Notes under the pieces: model-generated | Seen by the model: the letters and a program-made list of their open reading frames with translations, nothing else | Databases searched by the model: none | Told to the model about the DNA's origin: nothing | Source: an uncultured beta proteobacterium | Lineage (GTDB): Bacteria > Pseudomonadota > Gammaproteobacteria > Burkholderiales > Burkholderiaceae | NCBI GenBank assembly: GCA_903867305.1 | Contig: CAIPQU010000078.1 | Coordinates: forward strand, 1 to 41,360 | Length of the DNA stretch: 41,360 bases | Reading direction: 5' to 3' | Position numbers and translations under genes: made by a program | Shown here: in pieces, positions 8,537 through 16,895 of the stretch | Numbering within the stretch: position 1 is the first letter of the stretch | How the letters are laid out: every line of letters begins with the position of its first letter

Positions 8537-10542
8537 GATGATATGTTCAATAAATAATTATGAGTTCCTAATGGGAATAATATCTTTGGTTCATAGACTT
8601 CGATACCAAGAGGGGGAGAAATTAAATCTGCCATATCATTATTTTGAGTTTGTATTTGATACAAAAATCCTCTCTGAACTAAAGATTCTTGTTGTATAAC
8701 CTCATCAATCTCCAAAATAGGTACGGCTTCAATATCTTGAGCCTTCAAAAATTGGACCAGCTCACAACGACTAAGCTCTATTGGATAGTTATCATAAGAC
8801 ACGTTAGAAATAACCCAACCATCCGTTGCTTGCAACTGAAATCCAGAAGAGTTCATTGAAGAGTCCTGCCAATTTAATTGAGTTATCCAGGCGATGGCAT
8901 CTGACATTGCTATATCAACAATTTGACCTTTTCCAATATTTTTTCGATCAATTAAAGCAGCAACAATGGCTGCAGAAGCGAAATGTCCAGATAGCTGGTC
9001 AGCAATTGAATATCCAACACGAATTGGCTCTTGACCGTTTCCAAAAAGATCAGTTAATCCAAGATGTCCTTGTATTACAGTATCTAGTGCTGGTAATTTT
9101 GGACCATGTAATCCATAACCAGAAATTGAGCAATACACCAAACTTGGATTGATCTTCATTAAATCATCAATACCAAAGCCCAATTTATCCATTGCACCAG
9201 GTCGCATATTGTGTAAAACAACATCAGCAGTATCAATTAATTGTTCAATTTTTTTCTTATTTTCAGGATCTTGTAAGTTGATCTCAATCGATTTCTTCCC
9301 TGCGTTATAGTTAATAAAATAACCACTAACTCCACCAAATTGTGGCTTAAACTTTCTTCCTTCTTCACCATTTGGAGGCTCTATTTTGATGACTTCAGCA
9401 CCTAGACTGGCTAATAAATATCCCGTCATTGGACCAGCAGCATAAGCCGTAAATTCAATCACACGAATCCCATGTAATGGGAGATGTTGATGATTAACAG
9501 GATTATTAATTGGTCTCCCCTGATCCCACGCTGAAATTTGAATGGGAGTTCTAGCAAAAGATAAATTGTTCTCTACTTGAACCGTTCCAGCTTCAAGTAA
9601 ATCAATATCTTTTGGAACATCTTGGGAACTTGTAGCTGGTCCGCATGGCATACCTATCGAACGAAGCATTTCAACAACTTCTTGAACACTCGACTGGCTA
9701 GTCCATGATGTAACGATCTCATCGACAATGGCTTTATTCGTCCGCCTCAAGGTAACATTTGTAAATCGCTCATCATGTAATACATGTTCAACATTCATTA
9801 ACTTGACTAGGGAGTGCCAATGAGCATCACTGGATGCACAAATAATGACCCATCCGTCTTTCGCCTGATAAACATCCCATGGGCTACAAAGTGGATGTCC
9901 ACAACCTAATCTAAAATTTTGCGTACCTTTTGGCACTAACGAAATATGTGTTCTTAATTGATCTGCCATCACTTCTAATAAGCTAAGATCAATGAACTCC
10001 TTTTTATTAGCAAAAACAGATGCCAATATAGATAGGGTCGCCATGACTGAACCACACATCTCGGAAATAGGTGTCTTAGCAAACTCTGGCTTTCCTGAGG
10101 GTAATCCACTAACTGCCATCAAACCACTTAAAGCCTGCCTAAGTGAATCACTAGCTTGTTCCGATAAATGTGGCCACCCTACCCCTTGATCTGTTATCGA
10201 ACAAATTACTTGATCGTTTAGTTGATGAGGTAAATATTGCTTGATCAAAGAACTAATAACCTGATCATGACCATCTATTGAAGTAAGAATAACTCTAAAT
10301 TGTGTAAAAAACTCATTGAGATGACTCTCAGGTAAATGAACCATCGTTTTACTATGAGACCTAATTCTTTGCTCAACAGTTAATGGTTTTTGAATATCTT
10401 TAATGAAATGATCTTGATCATTAATGAACGAGACATGAGCACCTAATTCACTGAGTAAAAACCCACATGCAGAAATAGATAGGCGATTAGACAGCTCTAA
10501 TACATGAATACCCTTTAACGGTTTGCTCTTGGTATTCATCAT
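8533..10542 (-). CDS. Tandem fused CaiB/BaiF CoA-transferase (two domains, first one degenerate)
   Basis: Two class III CoA-transferase units lie in one 669-residue chain, about twice the usual content. The first unit (residues about 9-350) has a reduced N-terminal part and carries Glu161 (ISEMCG) where the catalytic Asp is expected, but keeps a good C-terminal region (HPLCSPWDVYQAKDGWV). The second (about 355-669) has the full N-terminal signature (AAGPMTGYLLASLGAEVIKIE, quoted in part), Asp515 in SIADQLSG and YCSISGYG, but a shortened C-terminal part. The two halves are therefore complementary: each keeps what the other lost, suggesting one composite active unit. It is the first gene of a three-gene operon with ATGA overlap to the next. 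The start has a second ATG one codon in. Confidence 0.92.
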   Translation of the reverse strand: MMNTKSKPLKGIHVLELSNRLSISACGFLLSELGAHVSFINDQDHFIKDIQKPLTVEQRIRSHSKTMVHLPESHLNEFFTQFRVILTSIDGHDQVISSLIKQYLPHQLNDQVICSITDQGVGWPHLSEQASDSLRQALSGLMAVSGLPSGKPEFAKTPISEMCGSVMATLSILASVFANKKEFIDLSLLEVMADQLRTHISLVPKGTQNFRLGCGHPLCSPWDVYQAKDGWVIICASSDAHWHSLVKLMNVEHVLHDERFTNVTLRRTNKAIVDEIVTSWTSQSSVQEVVEMLRSIGMPCGPATSSQDVPKDIDLLEAGTVQVENNLSFARTPIQISAWDQGRPINNPVNHQHLPLHGIRVIEFTAYAAGPMTGYLLASLGAEVIKIEPPNGEEGRKFKPQFGGVSGYFINYNAGKKSIEINLQDPENKKKIEQLIDTADVVLHNMRPGAMDKLGFGIDDLMKINPSLVYCSISGYGLHGPKLPALDTVIQGHLGLTDLFGNGQEPIRVGYSIADQLSGHFASAAIVAALIDRKNIGKGQIVDIAMSDAIAWITQLNWQDSSMNSSGFQLQATDGWVISNVSYDNYPIELSRCELVQFLKAQDIEAVPILEIDEVIQQESLVQRGFLYQIQTQNNDMADLISPPLGIEVYEPKILFPLGTHNYLLNISS

Positions 10543-10709
10543 GAAAATTGTACTTGCCTCTTTGTTGATTACTTATCTATTTTTTATTGCTTAATATTAC
10601 ACGTTTTTAATATTTACCTACTTGCCTGGATACTTCTTCAAAAAACATACAAGAGATTGAACAACAACCATATGTCAAAACTATCAATCACCAAAAAAAC
10701 AATAGGAAT

Positions 10710-10738
10710 TTGACAATCATGCTGTTTCGTTTTATGGT
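10710..10738 (+). promoter_or_regulatory. Sigma70-type promoter candidate for the TTT binding protein / flavin dehydrogenase operon
   Basis: TTGACA at 10710-10715 is separated by 17 bases from TATGGT at 10733-10738, and the first gene starts at 10776. The -35 box is a perfect consensus and the -10 box matches at four of six positions. It lies in the 233-base divergent gap 10543-10775, which shows no ORF. A leftward promoter for the CoA-transferase operon must also lie here, but I could not pick one convincingly. Confidence 0.55.
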
Positions 10739-10775
10739 TAGATAAATATAAAAATATGTGGGGACTAAAAATTAA

Positions 10776-11759
10776 TTGAAATCAATGATCCGAATAAGCT
10801 TATTATTTTTTTGTGCGACTTTTAATTTCAATACACTTTATGCACAAGAAATTTACCCGAATAAACCAATTAAAATTATTGTTGGTTTATCACCAGGGGC
10901 ATCCACGGACTTTTTAGCCAGAGAAGTTGCCAGAGGTCTGAGTGACCGTTTGAAAGTACCGGTTGTTGTCGATAACAAACCTGGTGCGAATACCATCATT
11001 GCAAACAATGCGGTAGCTAAATCAGCTCCAGATGGTTACACACTATATCTAACCAATATTGTGAGTGCGATCAACCCATGGGTATATCAAAACTTACCTT
11101 ATGACTATAAAAAAGATATGAAAAACATCATCTTGTTGGGAGTTGCTGATAATGTTTTTGCAGTAACCCCCAAAATTGGGATCAACAATGCCAAAGAAAT
11201 GATTGAGTTTGCAAGGAAAAATCCGGGGCAGTTTTCATACGGATCATCAGGGATTGGAACGATTCATAATTTATTAATGGAACTCATTGCCGACCAAGCC
11301 AATGTCAAATTAAATCATATCCCATATAAAGGAGCCATGGCGGCTATTACGGATGTTCTGGGCGGAAATGTTAATGGTTATTTTGGGACGATTTCATCAC
11401 AACAAGAATTCATAAAACGAGGTGATTTAAAACCTTTATTCGTGACATCCGCAAAACGTTCTTTGTACTTACCAGATGTCCCTACTCTCGCCGAAGCTGG
11501 ATTACCCCCTATTGCTACCGGCTATTGGATGGGTCTTTCTGCTCCTGCAGGAACTCCCGATTCAGTTATCAATTTGCTGAATAAAGAACTCAATGGCATT
11601 CTGAAAAGTCCTGAGGTCGTTCAGAAGTTTTATATCCAAGCGATTGACCCTTTGGGAGGCTCTCCAAAAGATATGGATAACTTTTATGATTCTGAATTAA
11701 AGCTATGGAAATCTGCTGCAGCTGCCGCAAAGTTAGAACCAATTTCACTCAATAAATAA
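10776..11759 (+). CDS. TTT-family (Bug) periplasmic solute-binding protein
   Basis: This is a periplasmic binding protein of the tripartite tricarboxylate transporter family (Bug/TctC). A signal peptide ending near LYAQ precedes the mature start EIYPNKPIKIIVGLSPG, followed by the family motifs VVVDNKPGA and APDGYTLYL. Family members typically bind carboxylated ligands through backbone contacts near the conserved loops. The start codon is TTG at 10776, about 11 bases after GGGGA; an ATG at 10785 is the alternative and would sit farther from that site. It is followed after five bases by the flavin dehydrogenase, suggesting that its ligand feeds that enzyme. No TctA or TctB membrane protein is encoded in the window. 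Confidence 0.93.
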   Translation: MKSMIRISLLFFCATFNFNTLYAQEIYPNKPIKIIVGLSPGASTDFLAREVARGLSDRLKVPVVVDNKPGANTIIANNAVAKSAPDGYTLYLTNIVSAINPWVYQNLPYDYKKDMKNIILLGVADNVFAVTPKIGINNAKEMIEFARKNPGQFSYGSSGIGTIHNLLMELIADQANVKLNHIPYKGAMAAITDVLGGNVNGYFGTISSQQEFIKRGDLKPLFVTSAKRSLYLPDVPTLAEAGLPPIATGYWMGLSAPAGTPDSVINLLNKELNGILKSPEVVQKFYIQAIDPLGGSPKDMDNFYDSELKLWKSAAAAAKLEPISLNK

Positions 11760-11764
11760 TCATT

Positions 11765-13492
11765 TTGAACAACTCAACAGATACTTACGACCTCATCGTT
11801 ATCGGTGGTGGCATTGCTGGGCTTAGTGCCGCCGTACGCTCAACTGAACTTGGCTTACGTCCATTGTTACTTGAACAAGGTGAAGGTGTTGACTACCCTT
11901 GTAACTCCCGCCACTCTGGCGGAATTGTGCATATTGGTTTTTATGATCCATTTCGTCCTGCAGAGGAATTAGAACAGATCATTAACAAATTAACTAATGG
12001 TGAGGCAAAACCTGAGCTCGCAAAAGCCTTAGCCAATAATGGTGCAAGACTGATTACTTGGTTACAAGAAAAAGGTGGTAAGTTCATGCGCTTTAACCCT
12101 CAAGAGGGTTATCGCTGGTGTATGGCACCACCAAGGGCCTTACGCGCTGGACTCGATTGGAAAGAACGTGGCCCAGATCTTATGCTTCGTCGTTTAGCGC
12201 AAGAACTAAAAGAACGTGGTGGCGTTTTACAACAGGGGGCACGTGTCGCTACCTTGTTAATGGAAAATGGCCGCTGTATTGGTGTACAAGGAACTCTTCA
12301 AGGTAATCCACATGTTTGGCATGCCCCCAATTGTGTTCTTGCAGATGGGGGATTTCAGGCAAATCGTGAACTTTATGAGCGTTACATAGGTGCTGGGTTT
12401 GATTCTGTTTTTCAACGTGGTGCTAGAACTGGGCGTGGAGATGGATTAACGATGGCCTTACAGGCTGGAGGGACGATTACTCCAGGTAAACGCTTTTATG
12501 GTCATGTTCTGTGTAGTGATGCTCAACATAATGACGCCGTCTGGCCCTACCCAGAAGTAGATGCAATTGCAACTGCAGGTATGGTGATCGATAGCAGTGG
12601 TCAGCGTATCGTCGATGAAGGTCGTTCAGGCGTACATCTTGCCAATGAGCTTGCGGCTAAGGCGAAAACGGCTCAATTATTTGCAGTTTTTGATCAAACC
12701 ATTTGGGATGGACCAGGAACCTCTGCTCGAATTCCCGCAAATCCTCTACTAGAAAAAGCTGGCGGAACGATTTTACGTGCGGATACGGCTCAAGAGTTGG
12801 CTGAAAAAATGGGTGTGCCATTATCAAACTTCATTAATACGATCAATCAATATAACCAAGCCTTAAATGAAAATCGTTTAGATACTTTAGATATTCCTCG
12901 CTCGAACAAAGTAAAACCAATGCCCATCATCAATGCTCCTTTGATGGCAATTCCAATTTGCCCAGGTATCACCTATACGATGGTGGGAATCAATATCGAT
13001 GAACATGCTCAAGTTCTCGATACTGAGGCTAAACCTATTCCAGGCCTCTTTGCAGCTGGTGCTACAACAGGTGGTATTGAGGGTGGTCAGGACTCTGTTT
13101 ATATTGGTGGCTTAATCAAGTCAGGTAGCTTTGGTTTAATTGCTGCAGAGCGGATTGCTTCGCTCGAGGGAAAAACTGTACCTGTTAAATCACAACCCAC
13201 AAATCAAAAACTAGAGTCAAGTTCGAATCAGCCTATACAAGAAAATATTCCTGAACAAAAAACTTTAGGTCTTGAGAGATTTCCTATTTTACGAGCAACC
13301 ATTTTGTATGGGAAGTCGATCGCCGTAGTGCTTGGTATTCTTGTCGCAATAATTTGCTATGTAGGCCTATCCCCTTCTCTGGGCCTACTTGGTCTATTAA
13401 TTGCGATTGGCGTTGGACTATCCGTTCTTGTAGTGATACTGGGTATCGTCGAACTCGTCATATTAATCACCGAATTCTTAATGCCGAATTAG
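11765..13492 (+). CDS. FAD-dependent dehydrogenase (TcuA/fumarate-reductase flavoprotein-like) with C-terminal membrane tail
   Basis: This is an FAD-dependent oxidoreductase of the fumarate reductase/tricarballylate dehydrogenase/ketosteroid dehydrogenase superfamily. The dinucleotide-binding fold is at the N-terminus (VIGGGIAGLSAAVRS), followed by NSRHSGGIVHIGF, VDEGRSG, and the C-terminal FAD closure PGLFAAGATTGGIEGGQDS. The catalytic module ends near residue 470. A Gln/Pro-rich linker and two strongly hydrophobic segments (about 518-535 and 539-570) follow, which typical TcuA proteins lack, so this chain is probably membrane anchored. The start is TTG with no clear ribosome binding site, five bases after the upstream stop, which suggests re-initiation. 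The substrate is probably a carboxylic acid delivered by the TTT binding protein; tricarballylate is one candidate only. Confidence 0.9.
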   Translation: MNNSTDTYDLIVIGGGIAGLSAAVRSTELGLRPLLLEQGEGVDYPCNSRHSGGIVHIGFYDPFRPAEELEQIINKLTNGEAKPELAKALANNGARLITWLQEKGGKFMRFNPQEGYRWCMAPPRALRAGLDWKERGPDLMLRRLAQELKERGGVLQQGARVATLLMENGRCIGVQGTLQGNPHVWHAPNCVLADGGFQANRELYERYIGAGFDSVFQRGARTGRGDGLTMALQAGGTITPGKRFYGHVLCSDAQHNDAVWPYPEVDAIATAGMVIDSSGQRIVDEGRSGVHLANELAAKAKTAQLFAVFDQTIWDGPGTSARIPANPLLEKAGGTILRADTAQELAEKMGVPLSNFINTINQYNQALNENRLDTLDIPRSNKVKPMPIINAPLMAIPICPGITYTMVGINIDEHAQVLDTEAKPIPGLFAAGATTGGIEGGQDSVYIGGLIKSGSFGLIAAERIASLEGKTVPVKSQPTNQKLESSSNQPIQENIPEQKTLGLERFPILRATILYGKSIAVVLGILVAIICYVGLSPSLGLLGLLIAIGVGLSVLVVILGIVELVILITEFLMPN

Positions 13493-13509
13493 TAGCTCCT
13501 CTGAAATTA

Positions 13510-14241
13510 TTAATTAATTAAATGATTACTTAATAGCGTACCAAAACCATTGATTTTTTGGTCGTATCCAGCGAGCTTTAATGCACCCCAAAAGCTCACT
13601 TGATTCGTCGTAATCACAGGCTTACCTAGCTCTTTTTCGATTTGATCGACCACATCAATACATAACCAATTACCGCAAGCAAGCATCACCGCATCAATAT
13701 CTTCACGATCATTTTCAATCGCCATTTTGTATGCAGTAGAAGAGTCAAGCCTTCCAATATCTAAGTTCTTAGGAAATCCTAAAGCTTTGTGAACAGGAAC
13801 TTCAAAACCATTATTTTCAATAAATGCAACACTGAACTCATTAATTTCATCAGTCCATGGCGCTAAAAAACTAATACGCTTAGCCTTTAAAAGATTCAAA
13901 GCTTGAATCGATGCCGTAGCAGCTGTTGTCGCTGGTTTGCCTGATTTATCCTCAATCCTTTTTTTCAACTCCAAATCATAACCAATACCAAGTCTTGAAG
14001 ATGGCGCTGTCAAACCGAGCAAAATAACATCAACATCAGCATCCATTAAACTTTGAACTGCATCATCAAGTGCTTCGACAATCTTAATCGTGGTGTCTTT
14101 TTGAACATGTGTTAATGTCATTCGGGCCGTATGCAATGAAACCCCCGGAGGCAGAATTTGTAAAAACTCACGTTCTTGCGTGGTATTTGAAGATGGAATG
14201 AGTGAACCGATTCTGAATTGTTTAGTAGTTGTTTTTTGCAT
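13510..14241 (-). CDS. Arylmalonate decarboxylase / maleate isomerase family protein (Asp/Glu racemase superfamily)
   Basis: This is a 243-residue member of the Asp/Glu racemase superfamily, close in layout to maleate cis-trans isomerase and arylmalonate decarboxylase. The N-terminal IGSLIPSSNTTQEREF matches the first substrate loop. The position of the first catalytic cysteine holds Leu-Thr-Ala (residues 77-79 in LLGLTAPSS), while the second site keeps Cys189 in MLACGNW. Racemases and maleate isomerase need two cysteines; arylmalonate decarboxylase uses only the second. The single retained cysteine therefore favours a decarboxylase-like or other one-base reaction. It lies six bases after a TTT binding-protein gene, which probably imports its substrate. 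The annotated start is an ATG. Exact reaction unknown. Confidence 0.85.
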   Translation of the reverse strand: MQKTTTKQFRIGSLIPSSNTTQEREFLQILPPGVSLHTARMTLTHVQKDTTIKIVEALDDAVQSLMDADVDVILLGLTAPSSRLGIGYDLELKKRIEDKSGKPATTAATASIQALNLLKAKRISFLAPWTDEINEFSVAFIENNGFEVPVHKALGFPKNLDIGRLDSSTAYKMAIENDREDIDAVMLACGNWLCIDVVDQIEKELGKPVITTNQVSFWGALKLAGYDQKINGFGTLLSNHLIN

Positions 14242-14247
14242 ATTAAA

Positions 14248-15216
14248 TTATTCCGTTATATTAGATTTCTTTGCGACTTCTTTCCATGTTACTAACTCTT
14301 TTTGCACCAGCTTACGCATGTCTTCAGGAGTCATCGTAAACAGTTCTAAACCAGGACTCTTTTCCATTAATGCCGGTGTAACAACTTTCTTGAGCTCTTC
14401 ACGCCACTTATCTAAGATTGGTTTTGGCGTATTCTTGGGTGCTATCATACCCCACCATTCAGCGGTGTCGATTTCTGGATAACCAAGTTCTTTTAATGAG
14501 GGAGTATTTGGCAGCACTGATGATCGAGTTGCGGTTGAAATTGCCAATGGCTTTATGGCACCAGACTTTATAAATGGCATCGCAGTCGTTAATGAAGCCA
14601 CCATGATTTGAATATGGCCAGCGACTAAATCTGCCATTGCTGGAGCCCCACCTCGATACGAGACGTGTTGTAAAAGAATTCCGGTGCTCGTTTTGAGAAT
14701 CTCACCCGTAAAATGCGCGTTCGAACGAGCACCCGTTGAGGCATATGGAAAAGCTTGACCATTTTTCGTAAGAGCTAAAAACTCTTGGAAAGTATTGGCT
14801 GGAAAATCTTTATTTACCACTAGTACGTGAGGAACTCTGCCAATCATGGCAACAAATTCGAAATCATTTAATGGATCAAAAGGTACATCTGACTTTGTTG
14901 CGGTATAAATCGCTAATGCGCCTGTAGAGACACAAACCGTATATCCGTCTGGTGGGGATTTCGCAGTAGCATCAACCCCAATAAGTCCAGCAGCTCCAAT
15001 TTTATTTTCCACAACAACAGATTTACCCCAAGCTTGTGTCATATGTTGAGCAATGACTCGGCCCAAAAAATCTGTGGTGGCACCGGGTGCAAAGGGAACA
15101 ATGACACGAATGGGTTTAGTCGGATAGTTATCGACAGATTGTCCCCACACAGGGATTAATGTAAAAAGTAAAACATACATCAACCATCTTACGAATCGAA
15201 ATCGGTCTTGTCTCAT
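14248..15216 (-). CDS. TTT-family (Bug) periplasmic solute-binding protein
   Basis: This is a second Bug-family binding protein. The signal peptide has a basic start (MRQDRFRFVRW) and a hydrophobic core ending before QSVDNYPTKPIRVIVPFAPGA, followed by VVVENKIGAAG and PPDGYTVCVS. The start ATG has a strong GAGAGGGG site three bases upstream. It lies between the AhpD-like gene (24 bases upstream) and the arylmalonate-decarboxylase-like gene (six bases downstream). This makes it a likely importer component for an acid used by that enzyme. As with the other three in this window, no membrane subunits are nearby, so it must share a TctAB pair encoded elsewhere or act as a sensor ligand carrier. Confidence 0.93.
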   Translation of the reverse strand: MRQDRFRFVRWLMYVLLFTLIPVWGQSVDNYPTKPIRVIVPFAPGATTDFLGRVIAQHMTQAWGKSVVVENKIGAAGLIGVDATAKSPPDGYTVCVSTGALAIYTATKSDVPFDPLNDFEFVAMIGRVPHVLVVNKDFPANTFQEFLALTKNGQAFPYASTGARSNAHFTGEILKTSTGILLQHVSYRGGAPAMADLVAGHIQIMVASLTTAMPFIKSGAIKPLAISTATRSSVLPNTPSLKELGYPEIDTAEWWGMIAPKNTPKPILDKWREELKKVVTPALMEKSPGLELFTMTPEDMRKLVQKELVTWKEVAKKSNITE

Positions 15217-15240
15217 GACCCCTCTCTTATCAGAAATACG

Positions 15241-15822
15241 CTAATTTTTATTTTTAGGAACACGCCCCATCAAGTAAAACTCATCATTTGGCTTCATACC
15301 TGACATGATAGCCATGCGATTGGATAACCCAAAAAATGCAGTAATAGCTCCGATATCCCAAATATCTTCATCACTAAATCCATGTTGATGTAAGTTATCA
15401 AAGTCATGATCATCAATCTCATGATCCAATGTACATAGTTTCACGGCGAAATCCAGCATCGCTTTTTGACGCTCACTAATATCAGCGGAACGGTAATGGA
15501 TAGCAACTTGATCAGCTACCAGGGGTTTTTTCTCATAAATTCTTAAAATCGCGCCATGTGCCACAACACAATATAGGCAATGATTCGCAGCACTAGTGGT
15601 GGTGACAATCATCTCACGATCACCTTTTGTCAAACCAGAGTCTTCTTTTAGCATCAAGGCATCGTGATACTGGAAAAAAGCTCTCCACTCATTGGGGCGA
15701 CGTGCAAGAGTCAAAAATACATTGGGTATAAAACCAATTTTTTCTTGTACTTCCAATATTTTTGCCTTTAAATCTTCTGGCAAAGTATTGAGATCTGGGG
15801 ATGGGTACCGATTTGTCTTCAT
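15241..15822 (-). CDS. AhpD-like peroxidase-related / carboxymuconolactone decarboxylase family protein
   Basis: This is an AhpD-fold protein of 193 residues. The redox motif is complete and spaced as in the family: Glu70, then Cys82, Cys85 and His89 (HCLYCVVAH), equivalent to E-x11-C-x2-C-x3-H. Such proteins reduce peroxides or act as thiol-dependent catalysts in the cytoplasm. The C-terminal FFGLSNRMA segment is typical of the peroxidase-related subgroup. The gene is 80 bases downstream of a LysR gene on the same strand and precedes the TTT binding protein. The leader 15835-15850 contains a tandem TTTACA repeat of unknown meaning. Its role in the presumed acid catabolism is not clear. Confidence 0.88.
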   Translation of the reverse strand: MKTNRYPSPDLNTLPEDLKAKILEVQEKIGFIPNVFLTLARRPNEWRAFFQYHDALMLKEDSGLTKGDREMIVTTTSAANHCLYCVVAHGAILRIYEKKPLVADQVAIHYRSADISERQKAMLDFAVKLCTLDHEIDDHDFDNLHQHGFSDEDIWDIGAITAFFGLSNRMAIMSGMKPNDEFYLMGRVPKNKN

Positions 15823-15902
15823 AAAATATTTATATTTACATTTACATTTTAATTTGATAGTAGCACAAGCTCTAGATACATAACATTAGAAAATATTGAA
15901 TA

Positions 15903-16790
15903 CTATTTCTTATTTGTTTGGAGCATGTTTAAAAAATTATTAACAATTGCGGAGTCTTCTTTCAAACGATATAAACAATTCAAATCAATAAAATTGTGGG
16001 GTACTCCTGCTATCGGCAGATACACCACATTCGGTAATTTTAAATAGGTAACTGACTCTGGAATAAGGCAAGCACCAAAACCCGCAGCAACAAATGAAAC
16101 TCCAGTCACTGAATCTTCAACAGTTTGCTTTATATTTAAATAAATTTGATGACTTTGAAATAAATGAATAATAGAGTCAATAAAATTTGGCCTTTGACCA
16201 CTGGCAAACAAAACCAATGGGTAACCATCTAAATCTTTCATCTTCACCAATTTTCTTTTGCCAAGAGAACTATGTTTATCTACGGCAATATATAACTTTT
16301 CATACTTAACTAATTCGCATCCAATCCCAGAAACGTTTGTAGGCATTCTACTAAAGCCTAAATGAATCTCTTTTTTCAGAAGTGCTTGAATTTGCTCTCC
16401 TTTATTCATGGTATGTAGAACAATTTTTACACGGGGATACTTCGCCTGGTACAAAGCCAACAACTCAGATACAACATCAAACATTACAGAACCAAATACA
16501 GCGACATCTAGCGTGCCGATAGTTCCTAAACTTGATTGATTTGCACGGACTTTTGACTCACTACTCAAGCGTAAAATATGTAACGCATCTTTTAAAAATA
16601 TCTCACCTGCATTCGTCAGATGAACACCTTTCATCGATCTTACAAAAAGTTCTACGCCTAGCTCTTTTTCTAATAATTGAAGTTGGCGAGTTAACGGGGG
16701 CTGAGCCATATTTAATTTTTCAGCCGCACGGGTAATATTTAATTCCTGCGCAATGGTTACAAAATAATGAAGTTGTCTTAATTCAAGCAT
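15903..16790 (-). CDS. LysR-family transcriptional regulator
   Basis: This is a 295-residue LysR-type regulator with the N-terminal HTH (LRQLHYFVTIAQELNITRAAEKLNMAQPPLTRQL, quoted only to mark residues about 4-37) and an effector-binding domain beginning near LDVAVFGS. The QPPLTRQ recognition helix resembles the CatR/BenM/CbnR group, whose members respond to acids such as muconate; this is family resemblance only. The gene is divergent from the hydantoinase operon (105-base gap) and upstream of the AhpD/TTT/decarboxylase genes on its own strand, so it may control either. A promoter and a direct repeat of CAGTAT lie in the divergent gap. Confidence 0.93.
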   Translation of the reverse strand: MLELRQLHYFVTIAQELNITRAAEKLNMAQPPLTRQLQLLEKELGVELFVRSMKGVHLTNAGEIFLKDALHILRLSSESKVRANQSSLGTIGTLDVAVFGSVMFDVVSELLALYQAKYPRVKIVLHTMNKGEQIQALLKKEIHLGFSRMPTNVSGIGCELVKYEKLYIAVDKHSSLGKRKLVKMKDLDGYPLVLFASGQRPNFIDSIIHLFQSHQIYLNIKQTVEDSVTGVSFVAAGFGACLIPESVTYLKLPNVVYLPIAGVPHNFIDLNCLYRLKEDSAIVNNFLNMLQTNKK

Positions 16791-16836
16791 TAATAAACCA
16801 TACCTAAAAAGTATTGATTAGTCATAAATTCAGTAT

Positions 16837-16865
16837 TTGACAGTATACCAATGCCTAGATACAGT
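16837..16865 (+). promoter_or_regulatory. Sigma70-type promoter candidate for the hydantoinase operon
   Basis: TTGACA at 16837-16842 and TACAGT at 16860-16865 are separated by exactly 17 bases, and the first gene starts at 16896. A direct repeat of CAGTAT (16831-16836 and 16841-16846, one helical turn apart) overlaps the -35 box. That repeat would suit a regulator such as the divergent LysR protein. Confidence 0.6.
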
Positions 16866-16885
16866 CTTTGAAGATAGGATTATTC

Positions 16886-16891
16886 AGGAGG
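16886..16891 (+). promoter_or_regulatory. Ribosome binding site fixing a TTG start
   Basis: AGGAGG, a perfect Shine-Dalgarno sequence, lies four bases before TTG at 16896. No in-frame ATG lies nearby, so this site decides the non-standard start of the hydantoinase A gene. Confidence 0.75.
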
Positions 16892-16895
16892 CATT

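Noticed and set aside
8826..9152. 108-codon plus-strand frame
   Set aside because: Antisense to the fused CoA-transferase; Gln/Leu-rich composition is what the reverse strand of that gene would give.
13493..13509. Terminator between the convergent flavin dehydrogenase and decarboxylase-like genes
   Set aside because: Only 17 bases with no stem; none can be supported.
14180..14482. 100-codon plus-strand frame
   Set aside because: Antisense shadow of the arylmalonate-decarboxylase-like and TTT binding-protein genes; its sequence has no known pattern.
15835..15850. Tandem TTTACA repeat before the AhpD-like gene
   Set aside because: Only two copies in AT-rich sequence; chance is a fair explanation and no partner site was seen.
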